Assembly (NCBI RefSeq): GCF_000327385.1
Contig: NW_008709463.1
Location: 2,035,018 to 2,099,017, forward strand
From: Lottia gigantea
Taxonomy: Eukaryota; Mollusca; Gastropoda; Lottiidae
Length of the DNA: 64,000 nucleotides
Direction: 5' to 3'
How positions within the stretch are numbered: the first letter of the stretch is position 1; the number at the start of each line of letters is the position of its first letter. Below, piece by piece: positions 1-12,655 of the stretch. Below the pieces are notes generated by a model. It was given only the letters and a program-made list of their open reading frames with translations. It was not told the DNA's origin and ran no database searches. The translations under genes were made by a program, and so were the position numbers.

Positions 1-3000
1 GGGGGGGGGGGGGGGGGTGATCGTCCTCACAGCCAGTCAGGCTACATTTTCCGACAAGAAAAAAGTTGCGTGTAAAATCCAAGAGAAAATCACGAAAAAG
101 TAAGGAAGCATTCTTAGGGCAAAGAGGTATAATGCTATCAAGCAAGGATCCTGAAAGGGGTAATGGAAGATTAGAATGAAAAAGCTTTCTCTATGCATAT
201 AACTTATTCAGGTTCACCAAAATTTCACGTTATGTACCCATTTACATCTGGGTTGACATGGGATTTGAACGATATACTTTTCTTTTATCAGACCACTATA
301 ACTACGATAATAAGAGAGACTAGAATCATTTTACAAATATCCTATTATCTTTAATGTTGTAAAGATACTTTTAATTCATTTCCTTTTAACATATATTTGA
401 ATCACCTTAATGTGACCCTTAATTTTCATCATTTATTTTCTATTTTATTTCTATTTTCCATTTTCCTGATAAAGTTATTATTATTATTATACAAACCCAC
501 GGCCATCATTTCCGCCGTTTGATCGATTAACCATGAACCATCCTGTCTGACAGATGTGAAAGATGCTTGTGTTTTTAACTCGAGTCAATTCACATGTAAA
601 TAAAATCAGATATTTTGCAAATAATTAGCTACGTCAGAAATAACAATAACATGATTCACAATTAACATCAAGTTTGTATAGTCCGAGAAACCGAGAAACT
701 CGAGAAACCGAGTTTTGTAAAATGATATGCAGTGAATGGAGTTTTACGTCCTACTGTTTTGATGGAGTTTTGTGCCAAGGTCATTGTTAACTCCTCGGGA
801 ACACATTGCTGTTTTGTCTCACCCCAACGCTTGACGATTTTCCGCCGATCACTGACAAAATGCAATTGAGAAATAATATTTTTCATTAAAATAGTCGATG
901 TGAATCTCTATTTATTACTTATTGTAGAGCAAGAAAGCCATGCAAGGTATGTAGGTAGATGTAGAAGTTAATGTTCGCTTCCAGAGGATGCTGATATTGC
1001 AAGCTAACTAGGTAGTTGGTATTTAGATAGGATCAATCCGATGATTCTGTGCTTTTGATTTGGAATAAGGTAGACTTGTATTTATACGGAGGGCAAATGA
1101 TGCATACGACGTAAAATTCCATTCGCGGCAACAGATGAGCTACTAAATACGTCGATACAGAAACGAATGAAGCAGTCATGTATTAGATTCATTCTCTCTC
1201 AGTGTGATGTAAGGTATTTTCACCAGCTGGTTTTCTATGCTACAATGATCATCAGGCCAGTCTAACCGTTTACCATCGTGTAGTGAACATATATTGCTTG
1301 TATTATACCTCGTATAGTGTATATTAGTAGTTATTATAACCATTAAGGATAAGTACGGTGATTTAGGAATATAGACAATCATTAGAACAACGAAGAGCCG
1401 ACAGTGTAAGTATCTATATTTTCTACAAGATTTCAGGCAATAGAATGATATTGTTTCTGTGTATTATATCGCCTGACTAGAACTATTATACTTACTAAAA
1501 ATAGCTTAACAGTTTATATTGAAATAATACAACAGTAGATATATTATTGTCTTCCGCTATGAAGTGTTACTGAAACTGCTTAGGTTAGTACCTTTTTGAA
1601 CAAATCTCCGGGTACAGGTATGGCGTTTCAGATCACAAGACATCCACCTGGGGTTTTCAAACAAGAAAAAGGGTTAGTGGAGAGGGGTTATACAGGTGAA
1701 ATCCTTTTTGTTAATATAAAAAAGTGTTAGTGTAAGACTGTGTTATGATATCGTATTATAGGTAACGAACCTTGTGGTCGAATTAGTATTTCAATGGGAT
1801 TTATTTTCCCTTCAGAAAAATAAGCATCAGGGAAACTCTGGGTTTTAAACCGGTTCCTTACTGTATTGATAGGCAGGGCGAGATATTTTGCTTATGGAAC
1901 AGTATTTATGTGCCCTTTATAATACTATTAGAGGGAAACCGGGGTAGGGTTGAGATCATCTTAGTCTGTGGAAAAAATTCAGCGCTTATGAATTTCAGAT
2001 CTCATCAAATGTTCACTACGTTTGAATAAAACTTGAACGCCAATCAGAAATGACGAGTTCATATCACAAACAAAAAGTAATATAATGGAAAAAACACAAA
2101 ACACACTTCTTTAGAGAAGATATTGAACACATAACGTTTTAACAGAATTTACACTACGTTTGTATTCTTTATGTATCGATTTCAGAAATCAAAAATGATT
2201 TCACATGCCAACAAAATGGATGGGGGTTGGGGTCAATCAATATTTTGAAAAAGGATGCTTCCTTCATAGCGTCATGAAATGATTTATTTTGTATCACTCT
2301 GGGTAAGTTTGCGTGTATTCAAAGTTTTTATTCAGTTGGTTCGTGTCATATCGTAATAACTAAATGCATACCATGTATCTGTTGTTACGCCACATAAGTA
2401 TGGATAAAGTGAACAGATGTACCATCTGCACTATGGCTTTTTACTATTTAACTGAATCGGTAGGTAGGAATATATGAGCTTGTTGTTTTGCATCCTACTT
2501 TTCTATGCCTAATTAGGATTATGAAGACAAACAGACAAAATGTGCTCTGAAACAAAGAGATCTCCGTCCTAATTTTCTGTCCTGTTAGGTCTAACAGAGA
2601 TCATGCAAAGTGCTATATATGGAAAATAGCATTAGAAAATTATATTTCGCTTAGGTTGCAAGCAGGTAAATTTTAACCATTGTTAAAAATGGCCTAAAAT
2701 TGTATAAAGTAGTAAACAAGGTTTTCGAAGTAAGGCAAGTATTTCGCAATGTAAGATTAATGTGTCTCGAGATTATAGTTGTATTATGGCGGGGGAGGTT
2801 AAACGCGACCAATATTTATGAAATAATTATCCTTGTCGAAGAGAATTTTAATCAATAAAGTTTACATACACTCTATAATAATGCATCCTACAATGTAATT
2901 TACTATTGTACTATAGGTCAATAGCCCACACTTTCGACTGATCGCCAATACCTGTTAATTAGAAGCAGAATAGTAGGACGTGAAACTACATTTTAATTTA

Positions 3001-3890
3001 ATTCATGTATTTCTCCCTAAAAAAGACTGAGTCGGTGAAATAAAAAGAGGTCAAAACGCAGGTGGTTTGATGGGACTAGCTGTTCATTTGCAGCGTAAAG
3101 TTTGCATACACTTAGAAAACAAATGAAATATATATTCACTCAACGCGTTCATTAACATTATTGCGGGGTATCATAGCGCAAGCGTCACAAAGCTTAATGT
3201 CTTTAATAATATTTTCATGCATTGCAGTACTTTTACTCCTTATTGATAAAAGATAGTGGTCTTCAACACGCTATGAACAAGGATCAACAAGGGGAATCTT
3301 ACAAAGGCAATGGTCATAATTCCTTTATTGATTTTCATTTTATAAGCTTCTAATCTTTATATCTCTACAAAGTGAACAACAGTTTTAAGTCTCAGGCATT
3401 GTTGCTGCAGTGGCCTCGGTTGTAAGCTTGAAGCGGTTGCATTCGTGTTAATTACTTCACTGTTGGAGTGTTTGACGGAGACCGTCAACGAAATTCGGTA
3501 GTAATAAAGCTCCTCTTGCGGCTCTCCTCAGCGAAAGTTGGCATGATCTTTGTCGTATGATGACGTTAAGGCATTACACCTGTATTTAATTTATACAGGA
3601 ATGTTTATGTACAATATGTTGTGCTTCCATTCGAATACATCAGATAATTGAAATATGGTTAACAATCAATAAGAACGTTGCTCACTAATAGTCGTCACAC
3701 CTGTTACAGATATCCATTACATACTATATCATAATAAAACATGCTGTTTATTGTTTTAACTTTTACTTTCAACACTTTTCTAGTGCTGTGCCCTAATGGG
3801 TGAAATAACAAATATAAAAGACACTTTGAGAATAAAATCACTCATACAAAGTTTGGGTTGGTTTGGGAGAATCTTTCCCGAGTATATATT
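1..3890. other. gene-poor AT-rich flank
   Basis: The window opens with a run of 17 G (1-17). Beyond it I see no supported gene: open frames are under 75 codons and lack splice context or family resemblance. A short stretch near 735-755 matches the end of the SINE body found elsewhere in this window, and a small ATT run lies at about 477-490. The short words GAGAAACC and GAAACTC recur at 684-716. Confidence 0.6.
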
Positions 3891-3895
3891 ACTTA

Positions 3896-4090
3896 TATTG
3901 TACAAAATATTATACAAATATAACGCAAAATATTATACAAATATAACACAAAATATTATACAAATATAACACAAATATAACACAAAATATTATACATATA
4001 TAACACAAAATATTATACAAATATAACACAAAATATTAAACCAATACTCCACAAATATTAAACAAATACTTGACAAATATTAAACAAAAT
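3896..4090. repeat. about 21-bp AT-rich tandem repeat
   Basis: Repeats of the type ACAAAATATTATACAAATAT follow one another about eight times and decay toward 4090. The array runs almost directly into the 51-bp minisatellite at 4169, so two unrelated tandem arrays are juxtaposed. Confidence 0.85.
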
Positions 4091-4168
4091 AACTTTTGGA
4101 CAAATTTCCTAAAAATATAATTCAAACATTGGAATAAACAGTATACAAATGCTTTACAAACATAACAC

Positions 4169-4421
4169 AAACAGTGGTATTTCTATATCACTCTACAATT
4201 GATGTATTGAGCACTATTTTAACAGTGGTATTTCTATATCGCTCTACAATTGATGTATTGAGCACTATTTTAACAGTGGTATTTCTATATCGCTCTACAA
4301 ATGATGTATTGAGCACTATTTTAACAGTAGTTTTTCAAAATCGCTCTACAATTGATGAATTGAGCACTATTTTAACAGTGGTATTTCTATATCGCTCTAC
4401 AAGTAATGTATTGAGCACTAG
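4169..4421 (+). repeat. 51-bp minisatellite, five units
   Basis: Five units of 51 bp, each containing TATCGCTCTACAATTGATG. This is the reverse complement of the large array at 12656-15232. Because 51 is divisible by three and the unit lacks a stop in one frame, an open frame of 91 codons runs through with a 17-residue period. I read this as a property of the repeat rather than a gene. Confidence 0.9.
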
Positions 4422-4424
4422 TCT

Positions 4425-7125
4425 TTTTTACTCTTTACTTAAGTGCTAGCTCTAACCGTAGAGTTCACACATATCTCCTGCCATTTTATTCTTTTTCGGA
4501 ACGACGTCATCTGCCCACTATTTTATATCGACATGGTACAAATGTAAAGTATGACGAAATTTCCTGTCGATTTGTCCAGAAATAAACTTGTCACCGCATG
4601 CGAATATTTTTTAAAACGAGACAAAATTATCCACAGGTCTCCTCGCATTACCATTTTTTGTTTACAAGAAAATTTTCAGAAAGTCTTCAAAATCAATTAT
4701 GTCAATCCTGGTGAATATGATAGCCAAGTTGAAATACGTCATTGTTCTTAAGGAGTATCTTGTATAACAGATTCATTGCCTCTGATTTTGTGCGTGTTTG
4801 TATAAATATAAGTAGATTTAGAAATTTATTTATTCTACTCTACGTTGAGGTTGTTCCTTATGATGCTAGAATAATGGTTTTGATAACCATTTGGTAACGA
4901 TTTGAGATGAACGATTTAATATCATCCATCTCAAACATACCATTATACACTTCTTATTCCGCAAGATCGACTGATACAAACCACAATGTATGTGATAACT
5001 CAGAGTCAACTTTTAGATGATAGAAATTATTCAAATACACAAATCATGTAGTATTTTTTTAATGTAAAAGATTGCGTGTAGCAGAGTAATTTGTGTTAGA
5101 GGTTGTAGAACGATTCAACAGGAATGGTGAATAGTCTTGTCAGTGTTATTTCAATTCAATCACAGTTAGTCGCTATGAAAAAAAGAAACGTTAAAGTATG
5201 AGGTCCCTGCAAGAATCTGAAATCACCTGAATTTTCAAGTTTATAGCTTGATGTATCTAATCATGCGCCGAGGTTAAGTCAGACCGAGCTAACTGACACC
5301 TATTAAAATAGCATGTCAGTTAAGGTAATACACACCCACTGGCAGCTGTCAGAAATAATAATACAGTCTTTAGTGATTAAAATACGAATTTCCGTGTGGG
5401 GATGTAGCCAGTTTTGCAAGCTATCCTTCAGAATATATCATCTTTGTCTTCTTGGGCGATCAGAATCTCCGACCATCCAGTTGATCGTAGCAATCGGCTT
5501 CCTGGACTCAATTGAATTGACTTTTGAATCTAGCAAATAAGCAGTTATTTGCCCTTCTTCGTCTTGAAGTCTAGATATATTCCAGCTCACTAACCAGGAG
5601 GTTCGAAAATGCAGCATTTCTCCAATCAGGATTCAACTTGTCCCAGATTCACAGAGATAACATGGGAATGCTGTCTTGTCATTTAGAACTCATCTGCTAC
5701 ATATTGTGGACGTTAAAAATCCGCGAGAGTAATGAATAGAAAAGGAGGTGGCTAATATTGATGCCCTGGCAATTGTCAACGTCGGTAAGACATGAAATGG
5801 TAATTTAATGTGAACTAATTTGTAAGGGAACATAGCATTTTAGTTACATTTAAAACTGACAGATATAAAGAACCGCGTAAGGTGGTGAAGCGATTAATTC
5901 AATGACGTTATCCCTTTAACCAATTTCTAGAAAATAATGAAATTCTTTTTACGGAGATATCCAATCAACTAGTTGTATTGTAGAAACTTAGTTGTTGTCA
6001 GTTTAACTAGATTTAATCTGAGTTAAGTAAAACGAGAGCCAGAAAATTGAGAACTTTTCATGCTGTTTTATTCTATATCAAACTGTGTAATTCCAGATAT
6101 TTTCAGACTAAAACTTCCATGAATGCTTACGTTAGTTTCGCTTTTACAGCGTGCGAGTGGTTGTATACTATTTTCTCAAAAGAGTATCAACTATTTTTGA
6201 CCAGGAACATTTGTGTAAAGAAATTACAACTATAAAGATTGTTGTTTCAAACAGCATCTAGAATAGGCATATAATTGTAAAGATAGCTTGACGGACAAGA
6301 TAATATACACCCACTGGCAGCTTTGATTTTGAATAAAAATATTTAGCAGTACGGTAACAATCGCTAGTATGAAATATTCAACCTCCAGTCATACATTTCT
6401 TTTGAATTTTTTGGGCGATACTGAATAATATTACCAAGTTTTGTCAGAATCCGTGCATTTTAGTGCTTAAGAGCTAAAAATCAAAAGCGTTTTCAAGAAC
6501 AAGGTCAATAACTCCTATTGAAACTTTTTGTTGATTTTCAATAAGGTTCATCCATGGGTGATAAGAAACAATTTTGCCAAGTTTCGTCAAAATCAGTCAA
6601 GAATTGTGCCTTTTAGAGTGTTTACGAGCAATTGTGGACGGACGGACGGACGGCCTCAGTTTATTGCCCCAACCGAACGATTATAGGCGGGATACAATGT
6701 TTATCGAAAACTGGTTGACTATAAGGGGGTTATTAAACTCAGAGCTGGTGTCTACTGTAGACTCTCAAATAGCATCCTGATTACATGTTTATATATAAAC
6801 GAAATTTGTGCACCGAACTGCATATTGACATGATCGTGTGATAGCCATGGTGCACATTTTAAGCCCATTGTTCTATTTCAAAGGAAAATTGTGATTTCAA
6901 CTTCATGGGAGGAACCCAGACGTAAATTTGTGATATTCGGATTGCTGTGACCTACATTTACACATTGCCATTTTTCTACCAAGCAGAAATTCTGTTATTT
7001 TTGAAGTTATGTTTTTCATCGCTATGCTATAAGTAGACTTCAAGCGGTAACACCTCTACTGTAGACATCAAATAAGCGACATATTGAGGGGATATCATAT
7101 GGTGGGTGTATATATATGTATTATT
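4425..7125. other. intergenic, degenerate repeats only
   Basis: No supported gene. The phrase ACACCCACTGGCAGCT occurs at about 5333 and again near 6307, which marks two copies of an undefined dispersed repeat. A short GGAC run lies near 6634-6650. The 60-75-codon open frames here lack splice signals or recognisable domains. Confidence 0.5.
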
Positions 7126-7127
7126 TT

Positions 7128-7303
7128 AATGGCGTTATACCTTGACCGCTATAGCCACCTTTCGCGTTTCATAGAATGCAGAGATTTAATTGGATTGTTC
7201 GCCGGCCAATATAGCCAATCAGAGCTCCCAACAAAAAAGATGTTTAAAACATGGTTTATTGTTGCTTTCTGGCTGTTGCAGTCAAGGTATAAGACGCAGA
7301 TCG
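7128..7303. mobile_element. foldback element, GACTGCAATAGCC family
   Basis: A short nonautonomous element. Its left end reads TTATACCTTGACCGCTATAG and its right end carries the inverted form (CTGTTGCAGTCAAGGTATAA). The interior has the family core GAATGCAGAGATTTAATTGG and GCCAATATAGCCAATC. Relatives lie at about 17104, 56318 and 58257. There is no coding capacity. Confidence 0.6.
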
Positions 7304-9470
7304 TAATAACTTGAAATTGTGAAGAGGAATGAAAATAATGTGCTGCGCTATTTTGGATCACAGCAGATCTTCAATGTAGTATAAGAATGATTTAGTTACC
7401 TCCAATGTCTGTAATTTATATTTTAATGTCTAGAAATATATTGAGTTACATAATTTTATCTAATTTGTTTAAATCTTTCTATCGATTGAACCGTCTGGAA
7501 ATAGCAGAACTGAAATAGTCTGAAATCGTCTGCATCTCATATCAAATTGATACGGTCAGTTAGGTACCCCCGAGTTGAACACCTTAACAAAACGGTACAC
7601 GCTTTGGTCCGGGCAAAAGAAGATTGAGATAAAAATTGTTTTTTACAAGGATAATGACTTCAGATGTCGACATTCCTCTTACAAAGCTAGTCCGTAACCA
7701 AGCCAGCTGGGTCGCAGAGTGTAACGTTGCCCACTGTCCAATGAATAACGATTACAAAGAACAGATAGGATGTTTAATATCATTGCGTTTCTGGTGTCTC
7801 AATAATTCGTCTCAATTCAATAGATCACTGATGAATGTTTGGAAATAGTTTTACAAGAGCGGATAACTGTGCGAATTTTAGATCTGATCTTTTCGGACTA
7901 CAAGAAGATGGGATGAAGAAGATATTCTGATGACCAATTGCTACAACGACCCCGTGATTCTATTCTCGGTATTATCACTTTCTGCCTCTTTGGGTTTTAG
8001 TTGATATACGACCAAATAACGAGACTGGAGTCAATAAAATTTGTCTTATTAAGCCAGTTGATGTATATCAGTATAGAAAACCCGGGTTTATGTTGTAGTT
8101 ACATTAAGCTCGGCTAGAGTAGATAGTATTCATAACTTTACCATTCTATCATTATGAACTCTTACAACAGTGCGATCGCATTTTTACTGTCATGCCATTG
8201 GGGAATTCCGTGTTCTTCTGTGGACAGTTTTTGTAGTTTTTAAACCCTATCCTTGATATGAGGGTGTGTGAGGGTGTGTTTGTTCGGAATAGGGGTGAGG
8301 AAAAGGGAGGGGGACTTGCCATCCAATGGCATAAAATATATTAATATGTACTAATATGGTGAAGTGATTTTTGGTATTTGCATCAACATGAGGGAGTCAT
8401 ACAAAATACAGTCCGATCAATAACATTCTATGTTAGCTCTTCTTTGTTTTAAAAAGTAGATATTTCAAAATATGCCACGTAAATCGGAACATTCTCATAC
8501 GTTAAAAATAAGGAATATCATTATGAGGTATTCAGAATAACAGAAGCGTTATCCACACACAGAATCGTGTGATGTTTTCTGATTAAAATTAACTTAGAAA
8601 CTATTAACTACACGAACTGTCATAAGTTTCTATTCCATCAAAATAATAATGATTTATTTTCTCTTAAAGATAGCTTAGTTCTTCAACAGATTGCTGATAT
8701 TTCTATGCATAACTTGCATATGTTTTAATTGCATGTATTGGCTTCCCATTTATCGTCGGTAAATTCTATTACACTATTTTTTTGGAGTATAGAATTAAAT
8801 ATAATCATTAATTAGTAGGAGAGTCTTAGACTGACTTTACGTTTCTTAACACATATAACTCCGAGCCGATTTACTTGGTATATTTTTATTTCAGGGAAGG
8901 GAGAGTTTGATTCCTTTTAAATATTTTTTTTAGAAATTGGAATAAGCGTCTGGATCCGCTTGGAATTATTCTTCTATTCTGATCTGAAATAAGATGAAAA
9001 TAATAACTCGTCCTATGGGCGAGGGGTTAGTTTCTAATGTACAGATCGACATAAGTTTGCTATGAACAATATTAGCATTGAGATTCCCGTTTTTTTGAAT
9101 ATGTGCGACAATCATCTTTTGTTTATAGACATGGGGGAATTTCTCTTAAAATATGAAATTCGGACGATTTGTTTAAAAGGTTATAATTAAATGAAGTTCA
9201 TAAAACATCAGTCTATTTTTAATTCGACTGATAAAACAATGACTACTCCCTCTTTTGACACTAATTGAAAAACCAAGTACGATTGAATATTAATTCTGAG
9301 AACAATAGAATATCTTCGACCGACTATCCTACATTTAACTGACTAATCTGTACCAGTATGATATATCAGATACAATAGTAATGTTTCTACACCTTGGCAA
9401 GACTCCATTGATGAGCATGATAATGATAAGACTGGTTCTAGACTATTGTATCTTTTATTCATTCTGCTGT
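7304..9470. other. intergenic, no supported feature
   Basis: AT-rich sequence with open frames below 75 codons. I find no domain, RNA gene or clear repeat. The 70-codon frame at 7636-7848 has no splice context and no family resemblance that I can see. Confidence 0.5.
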
Positions 9471-9472
9471 TC

Positions 9473-9785
9473 AGTGGCGGTGCCAGCCTCCCGACACTAG
9501 GGGTACAAAAAGGGGGCAGACTGACTCAATGGGTGGACAACTGTTGAGACTGAATTCAAAATGCGGCCACTCTGTGGAGGAGTTATCGTCGCGAGCCTCC
9601 CATTGAGCGTCTAAGAGGGTTCTCCCAAGAAAATTTGGAAAAATTGAATTGATTTGATGCATTGTGACACGTTTTTGTGACAAAAACGTATACAAATCAT
9701 TATGTTATAATTTGATTGAGTGGGGGTGCAAACCATTTTATCTTTGTCGATCTCTGTTCCCCAACTTTACTGGCGCCGCAACTAC
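9473..9785. mobile_element. hAT-like MITE
   Basis: The left end begins CAGTGGCGGTGCCAGCC and the right end contains ACTGGCGCCGC, an imperfect inverted copy. Ends of the CAGNGGCGGAGCC type are typical of nonautonomous hAT-superfamily elements. A relative with the same type of end occurs at 18395-18540 and a lone end near 19172. The boundaries are approximate and no clear 8-bp target duplication was confirmed. Confidence 0.5.
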
Positions 9786-9789
9786 CTCT

Positions 9790-10845
9790 ACTGTATCTAA
9801 AGTCATAATTTCTCTATTTCTACTGAATGACATCAATGAATTTCTCGTCTTCAAAATATCAAGTTTCTTTTGTCTTGTTTTAATATATTGTATTATCCCG
9901 AAAGTGTAGTTTTAGCGAGAGTTGAAAATCCAAAACAATTAATCCCTCGGTCTTATTCTTTATATGAAGATATAGTTGAAATGAACATTACCGATTCACA
10001 GTACAAAACTCAAAAGCATCAACTTAACTTTGCTGCGATCAAAGGAGAGACAAATTCTACATTTCTATACGACCTTACGCTTTTTCTTGTGCTCAAATTT
10101 GTGAAAACTATAAACAAAAATCTATAGAAAGGTATTATATCTTAAAACGTATCTAAAAGTTTTAACTCCAAAACTTTACGTAAAAGGTAAAATAAACGCA
10201 TATGTCTCCTACGTTTTCTTAAGATTTCAACTAAATATGACGAGCCATTATAATACCAATCACCGAAACTATGTCAAACTGCTTAATTAACAATGAGTAC
10301 TCTCAGTTTTTAATTAACGCTGTTAAAACAATTTCATTTTGATCAAGTAGATACATAGAAATAAATAGCATAATTTAGAAAGTCATTTTCAGGTATAATT
10401 TACGAAGTTTTTGATAATGAAAATATTTTACAAAAAAAGCGGAATGCCCCTTTAAAATAGCCTGATACAGAGCACTGAACCTCGACATAACGTTTCAGCT
10501 GTGGAATTGCGCATCGTTTTATAAAATCAAATATTCAGGTTTTTTAACCATAATTTGAACATATTATAATTCAAAAAATCATACCTTGCCAGATTCTAAA
10601 TACCAAGATCTAAACTACTCTGTAAAACATTCCTAAGAATTAAAATAGAAGTAGTGCTAATTCGAATATAAATAAGTTTTTCTGCAATGCTAGATTTGTC
10701 GGCGATAAGTGGGCCTACCTAATAAATTTCTGGCAAGGAATTCTTCTGTTTTCTCTACGATTAGATTATTAACAAGTTTTAGCTACATGGTGTCTGGACT
10801 GGGAAATAAATGACTTGATAAGTTCTAGTTCTTATTGAAATACTC
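9790..10845. other. intergenic, no supported feature
   Basis: AT-rich. Two overlapping frames (9664-9909 and 9870-10127) are open but show no domain or splice signals. Near 10449 the phrase CCCCTTTAAA resembles the end of the TTAA element family described at 44738. Confidence 0.45.
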
Positions 10846-10847
10846 AA

Positions 10848-11002
10848 GGTGCCTCGCACTATAGGGATTACCACTTGCGAATGGCTGCGAATAAGATAAG
10901 CGGTCATATATTTCGAAAGCAACGCTCATGCAGTTATATTCAGTACTCATTGTTCGCAACCAAACGCAAGTGGTAATCATTAAAGTGAGAGGGCGCCTTT
11001 AT
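10848..11002. mobile_element. foldback MITE (GATTACCACTTGCG family)
   Basis: Nearly the whole 155 bp is an imperfect hairpin. The left end reads AAGGTGCC..CGCAC then GATTACCACTTGCG, and the right end gives CGCAAGTGGTAATC then GTGAGAGGGCGCCTT. The same architecture and core (TTGCRAATAA followed by GGTCAT) recur at 50167-50320 and 60563-60724. There is no coding capacity. Confidence 0.75.
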
Positions 11003-11045
11003 GTTAAATTGCTGATGTAATAAAGGAATAAACTTTATGATTGTA

Positions 11046-11120
11046 CAGTGGAGCCTCGTTTATCCGCACATTCCCGTTCCCGATAAAACGGTGTATCGAA
11101 AATCCGGATAGTTGAAACAT
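11046..11120. mobile_element. pogo/Tigger-like terminal repeat
   Basis: After a TA dinucleotide the sequence reads CAGTGGAGCCTCGTTTATCC and continues with an internal GATAAAACGG and a complementary CCGGATA. This is the usual form of pogo-group (Tc1/mariner superfamily) ends. I could not place the opposite end with confidence. Confidence 0.5.
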
Positions 11121-11550
11121 GCCATTCCATCACGTACGCAACATGTGATAGACATGTGTGTACTTTATAGGACCAATACGTCGATAATAACAATAGCATG
11201 CCTTATAATTAGGATTCGCTAATTTATAAACATAAATTACCGTGCCGTATATTCGCAGCGAAAATGTTTGATTGTTCCGTAGCCATGATGGTATTGACTG
11301 AACGAAAAATTTAATTCAAGTAGGCATTTTACTGAACGAAAGACAGCTCACACGTGATCATTAAATTAACCGCATATTCTCAAATAACGATTTATTAAAT
11401 AACATTCAACAAGGCATCATGAATAATAATGTATATAAGGTTAGTTTCTATTATACTATTATACTTCATCTGTTAGAAATTAAAAAGATGATGTCGTAGC
11501 TTGAAATGATACAGATTTTTGGTTGTACTGTCTGTATTGTTTGTGCTTAA

Positions 11551-11740
11551 AGGGACAAGTAGGCCATTTTTCTTTTGACCAATCATACTTTAGTATCAGA
11601 AACTGACATGTTAAGCTGAGCTTATCAGTAATCAGTAACTCACAGTCTAAATTTGAGCCTGCAAATTGTTTTATTGTCTGAATAACGCGCATAAGATTGA
11701 CACGTTTTTCATGGTTGTATTGTGTCCTCACAGTATCTTC
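11551..11740. mobile_element. truncated TTAA-flanked MITE (AGGGACA family)
   Basis: A left end TTAA|AGGGACAAGTAGGCC is followed by the family interior (GACCAATCATACTTTAGTATC, then a match to the GCTAAGCCAATCAGTAATAG type). It matches the intact copy at 44738-45062, but the right end is missing or too degraded to place. Confidence 0.5.
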
Positions 11741-11872
11741 TTGACATGATACCAGTTTATATCTTTAACATCGGCATTGTTATGTAAATGCATTGAATAT
11801 GAGTTTCATTATAACGTTATGCTTAGTTGTGCTGTGACTGTGAAACCATGAGCAACATGTTGTGCATTTTAT

Positions 11873-12267
11873 AGATCCATTGGCAGTTGCAAAACGAAAA
11901 AGATTTGGTTAATGCTGCTTGCCACAGGTTCCCTAATGTATGGTGCTGGTCTTCTGTATTAACCAAACAGAAAGTAGGAGGTCAAACTCTCTTCATTTAT
12001 TTAGAGAGTAATATACAATACCCAGTAGATATTATTCTAGAAAGTCAAGACAGTCTGACCTCACACCAGCAACTTCATTTTCATAATGTGTACCATGTGG
12101 AGAACGTGGTGTTGAGCGTCATAGCGTTCTGCATTCAGGTTAATGAAAACAAGCGTTACTCAATGCACTTCATATTTGTTGATAGTAAACCAACTGTTTT
12201 AAAATTCAGTAGATCCATTTTCAAAACAGCGGATCGATCCCGGCAATACGGGGTTATGATACAGTAA
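11873..12267 (+). CDS. candidate terminal exon, unrecognised protein
   Basis: An acceptor-like TTTTATAG precedes an open frame of about 130 codons that ends at TAA (12265-12267). The translated stretch has mixed, protein-like composition, for example VWCWSS, QTLFIYLESN, FHNVYHVENVV and SIFKTADRSRQYGV, without the bias of the surrounding AT-rich shadows. No initiation codon with good context lies at the start, so I read it as a 3'-terminal exon rather than a single-exon gene. I do not recognise the family and found no preceding exon with confidence. It could also be the decayed end of a duplicated gene. The product has no obvious membrane segment or signal peptide. Confidence 0.4.
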
Positions 12268-12655
12268 CATAGTAGTGTTCTTATATTTTTATTTCATTAA
12301 TGCACACATCACGGCATGATAGTCACGCACTTAAAATATTATTCATTTTCAAATTGATATTCTGTTCTCTATAACAATAAATACTGTTATATTTTAGTTT
12401 GATTAAATTATATTGCTAGTTACATCCGATTTTGATTTTTGTATTCAAAATTGGTTTGTATTCACTATACAATAGGTCAAAACACATAACATTAACTACA
12501 CTCGTGGTTATTCGTGGTTCCATTTTGTCCTGACCAACACATTTTGCTTATATAGCGTTCATGTGTATGTACGTATACTACTGACTTAAATGGTATGCCT
12601 TGCTCTAGCATTTGAATATCTCTTATCTATATCTATATATATACGATAATAAAAT

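Noticed and set aside
1-17. Run of G at the window start
   Set aside because: Probably a homopolymer or assembly-edge effect. No telomeric or structured repeat follows.
4174-4449. A 91-codon frame
   Set aside because: Same 51-bp repeat in inverse orientation, open only because of its period.
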